From: Nomia melanderi
Lineage: Eukaryota > Arthropoda > Insecta > Hymenoptera > Halictidae
Direction: 5' to 3'
Length of the DNA stretch: 64,000 nucleotides
Assembly (NCBI RefSeq): GCF_051020985.1
Contig: NW_027475134.1
Coordinates: 4,774,001 to 4,838,000, forward strand
A program made the translations under genes and the position numbers. This document shows positions 61,076 to 64,000 of the stretch, one piece after another (the stretch's first letter is position 1; each line of letters starts with the position of its first letter). The notes beneath the pieces are model-generated. The model saw only the letters and a program-made list of their open reading frames with translations. It searched no databases and was not told the DNA's origin.

Positions 61076-64000
61076 CAAAGTGAATTATCTGCAGGAGGCC
61101 CTGGCGCATGAATGTGTGCAGCGGGAACGACCTCGGACCACCAGGGGCCGAGAAAACCGCAGTCTCATGGGGCCGGACACTCAGGGTTAGGGAAAAATCC
61201 AATATATATCTGGTGATATCTCGGGCGCTATTAGAAATAGCGCAATAAACCAAAGTGAATTATCTGCAGGAGGCCCTGGCGCATGAATCTGTGCAGCGGG
61301 AACGACCTCGGTCCACCAGGGGCCGAGAAAACCACCGTCTCATGGGGCTGGACACTCAGGGTGAGGGAAATATCCAATATGTATCTGGTGACATCTCGGG
61401 TGCTATTACAGATAGCGCAATAAATCAAAGTGCATTGTCAGAAGGAAGCCGTGGCGCATGAATCTGGGCAGCGGGAACGACCTCTGACCACCAGGGGCCG
61501 AGAAAAGCACCGTCTCATGGGGCCGGACACTCTGGGTCGGGGAAAAATCCAATATATATCTGGTGATATCTCGGGTGCTATTAGAGATAGCGCGATAAAT
61601 CAAAGTGACTTATCTGCAGGAGGCCCTGGCGCATACATCTGTGCAGCGGGAACGACCTCGGACCACCAGGGGCCGAGAAAACCACAGTCACATGGGGCCG
61701 GACACTCAGGGCCAGGGTAAAATCCAATATATATCTGGTGATATCTCGGGTGCTATTACAGATAGCGCAATAAATCAAAGTGCATTATCTGCAGGAGGCT
61801 CTAGCGCATGAACCTGTGCAGCGAGATCGATCTCGGACCCCCAGGGGCCGAGAAAACCACCGACACATGGGGCCGGGCACTCAGGGTCAGGGAAAAATCC
61901 AATATATATCTGGTGATAGCTCGGGTGCTATTGCAGATAGCGCAATAAATCAAAGTGCATTGTCTGTAGGAGGCCCTGGCGCATGAATCTGTGCAGCGGG
62001 AACGATCTCGGACCACCAGGGGCCGAGAAAACCACAGTCTCATGGGGCCGGACACTCAGGGTCAGGGTAAAATCCAATATATATCTGGTGATATCTCGGG
62101 TGCTATTAGAGATAGCGCAATAAACCAAAGTGAAATATCTGCAGGAGGCCCTGGCGCATGAATCTGTGCAACGGGAACGACCTCGGACCACCAGGGGCCG
62201 AGAAAACCACCGTCTCATGGGGCCGGACACTCCGGGTCAGTGAAAAATCCAATATATATCTGGTTATATCTCGAGTGCTATTACAGATAGCGCAATAAAT
62301 CAAAGTGCATTGTCTGTAGGAGGACCTTGCGCATGAATCTGTGCAGCGGGAAGTACCTCGGACCACCAAGGGCCGAGAAAACCACAGTCTCACGGGGTCG
62401 GACACTCAGTGTCAGGGAAAAATCCAATATATATCTGGTGATATCTCGGGTGCTATTAGAGATAGCGCAATAAACCAAAGTGAATTATCTGCAGGAGGCC
62501 CTGGCGCATGAACCTGTGCAGCGGGAACGACCTCGGACACCAGGAGCCGAGAAAACCACTGTCTCATGGGGTCGGACACTCAGGGTCAGGGAAAAATCCA
62601 ATTTATATCTGGTGATATCTCGGGTGCTATTAGAGATAGCGCAATAAACCAAAGTGCATTGTCTGTAGGAGGCCCAGGCGAATGAATCTGTGCACCGGGA
62701 TCGACCTCGGACCACCAGGGGCCGAGAAAATCACAGTCTCATGGGGCCGGACTGTCAGGGTCAGGGAAAAATCCAATATATATCTGGTGATATCTCGGGT
62801 GCGATTGGAGATAACGCAATAAACCAAAGTGCATTGTCGGCAGCAGGCCCTGGCGCATGAATCTGTGCAGCGGGAACGACCTCGGACCACCAGAGGCCGA
62901 GAAAACCACCGTCTCATGGGGCCGGACTCTCAGGGTCAGGGAAAAATCCAATATATATCTGGTGATATCTCGGGTGCTGTTAGAAATAGCGCAATAAATC
63001 AAAGTGAATTATCTGCAGGGGGCCCTGGCGCATGAATCTGTGCAGCGGGAACGACCTCGGACACCAGGAGCCGAGAAAACCACCGTCTCATGGGGTCGGA
63101 CGCTCAGGGTCAGGGAATAATCCAATATATATCTGGTGATATCTCGGGTGCTATTACAGATAGCGCAATAAATCAAAGTGCATTGTCTGTAGGAGGCCCT
63201 GGCGCATGAATCTGTGCAGCGGGAACGATCACGGACCACCAGGGGCCGAGAAAACCACAGTCTCATGGGGCCGGACACTCAGGGTCAGGGTAAAATCCAA
63301 TATATATCTGGCGATATCTCGGGTGCTATTGGAGATAGCGCAATAAACCAAAGTGCATTGTCTGTAGGAGGCACTGGCGCATGAATCTGTGAGGCGGGAA
63401 CGATCTCTGACCGCCAGGTGCAGAGAAAACCACAGTCTTATGGGCCAGGACACTCAGGGTCATGGGAAAATACAATATATATCTGGTGATATCTCGGGTG
63501 CTATTAGAGATAGAGCAATAAGCGAAAGTGAATTATCTGCAGGAGGCCCTGGCGCATGAATCTGTGCAGCGGGAACGACCACGGACCACCAGGGGCCGAG
63601 AAAACCACCGTCTCATTGTGCCGGACACTCAGGGTCAGGGGAAAATCCAATATATATATCTGGTCATATCTCGGGTGCTATTACAGATAGCGCAATAAAT
63701 CAAAGTGCGTTGTCTGTAGGAGGCCGCGGCGCATGAATCTGTGCAGCGGGAACGACCTCGGACCACTAGGGGCCGAGAAAACCACAGTCTCATGGGGCCG
63801 CACACTCAGGGTCAGGGGAAAATCCAATATATATCTGGTGATATCTCGGGTGCTATTACAGATAGCGCAATAAATCAAAGTGCATTGTCTGTAGGAGGCC
63901 GTGGCGCATGAATCTGGGCAGCGGGAACGATCTCGGACCACCAGCGGCCGAGAAAACAACCGTCTCATGGGGCCGGACACTCAGGGTCGGGGAAAAATCC

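Larger units (their letters stand above)
1..64000. repeat. 175-bp satellite DNA tandem array (whole window)
   Basis: Every part of the window reads as copies of one 175-bp unit joined head to tail in a single orientation. Landmarks that recur in order in almost each unit are CTGCAGG or CTGTAGG, GGCGCATGAATCTG, CAGCGGGAACGACC, a CTCGG/CCGAG dyad, CATGGGGCCGG, a TATATATC stretch, GATATC and CTATTA-AGATAGCGCAATAAA. Monomer starts fall at base 1 and base 63876, which gives 365 whole units with zero net length change. Consensus composition is A52 C41 G50 T32. No gap, inversion, transposon or unique sequence interrupts the array. Satellites of this unit size usually make up centromeric or pericentromeric heterochromatin; that role here is inferred. 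The family was not recognised. Confidence 0.98.
58042..64000. repeat. Divergent right-hand segment of the array
   Basis: The monomer period is kept but more private changes occur: AGGCCGTGGCGC with GAATCTGGGCAGC, GGGGCTGGAC or GGGGCTGCAC with GTGAGGGAAATATCC, GGCCACTC, and three strongly altered monomers. Length changes not seen elsewhere are a lost base at 58041, AAACCAAGTG near 59668, GGACACCAGGAGCCGAG near 62535 and 63060, and AATATATATATC (+2) near 63650. No multi-kilobase HOR is evident, although the altered monomers recur 7 and 8 units apart. This suggests proximity to an array edge. Confidence 0.8.

Noticed and set aside
1..64000. CRISPR array.
   Set aside because: Repeats are 175 bp and directly abutting with no unique spacers, and no cas-like gene is present.
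1..64000. Strict A-B dimer organisation of the satellite.
   Set aside because: Type A and type B junctions occur in irregular runs, for example A, A, B, A near 856-1400 and long B runs near 7.3-7.7 kb, and hybrid forms exist. The order is not a two-monomer HOR.
1..64000. Embedded tRNA, rRNA or other RNA genes, or promoter-like signals from the TATATATC tract.
   Set aside because: I saw no sequence outside the satellite unit. The TATATATC stretch is simply part of each monomer and has no associated gene.

Overview
The whole 64 kb window is one uninterrupted head-to-tail tandem array of a single satellite DNA with a 175-bp monomer. I found no protein gene, RNA gene, transposon or unrelated insertion. 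Counting the monomer phase from base 1 (which falls on a monomer start as I defined it) to base 63876 gives 365 complete monomers in exactly 63,875 bp, plus 125 bp of the next one. All monomers lie in the same orientation. The consensus is about 52% GC, has eight CpG sites per monomer, and carries one EcoRV site (GATATC) in almost every copy. Megabase-type satellites of this unit length and homogeneity are typical of eukaryotic centromeric or pericentromeric heterochromatin. I do not recognise the family and cannot name the organism. That this is a eukaryotic (peri)centromere is inference.

The structure worth reading lies above the monomer. Shared rare variants and 1-bp indels show layered higher-order repeats (HORs). 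From left to right: 1-5039 is a mosaic with a 6-monomer repeat and a block recopied 21 monomers downstream. 5040-20793 is two adjacent copies of a 45-monomer, 7,877-bp unit that look identical by eye; each copy contains two related sub-blocks 22 monomers apart. 20794-32495 is a mosaic of older relatives of those blocks with local 3-, 5- and 7-monomer repeats. 32496-44585 holds a 4.4-kb block duplicated at 5,598 bp (32 monomers), with an internal 5-monomer repeat and an extra 5-monomer insertion. 43771-52353 holds nested 26-, 10- and 4-monomer duplications. 52354-58041 is again a mosaic. 58042-64000 is visibly more divergent, with private variants and private indels, and looks like the side nearer an array edge.

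A distinctive marker monomer occurs 12 times. Seven pairs of these copies are 21 monomers apart (3,674-3,676 bp), including four positions in a row, and unrelated blocks show the same spacing. This suggests an ancestral 21-monomer HOR that was later broken up by unequal exchange. Within the monomer there are two short dyad symmetries. One is an imperfect 8-bp-arm hairpin that becomes perfect in at least 16 monomers. All identity statements come from reading the sequence by eye, not from a computed alignment. Open reading frames in the window are by-products of the repeat (175 = 1 modulo 3) and are not annotated as genes.
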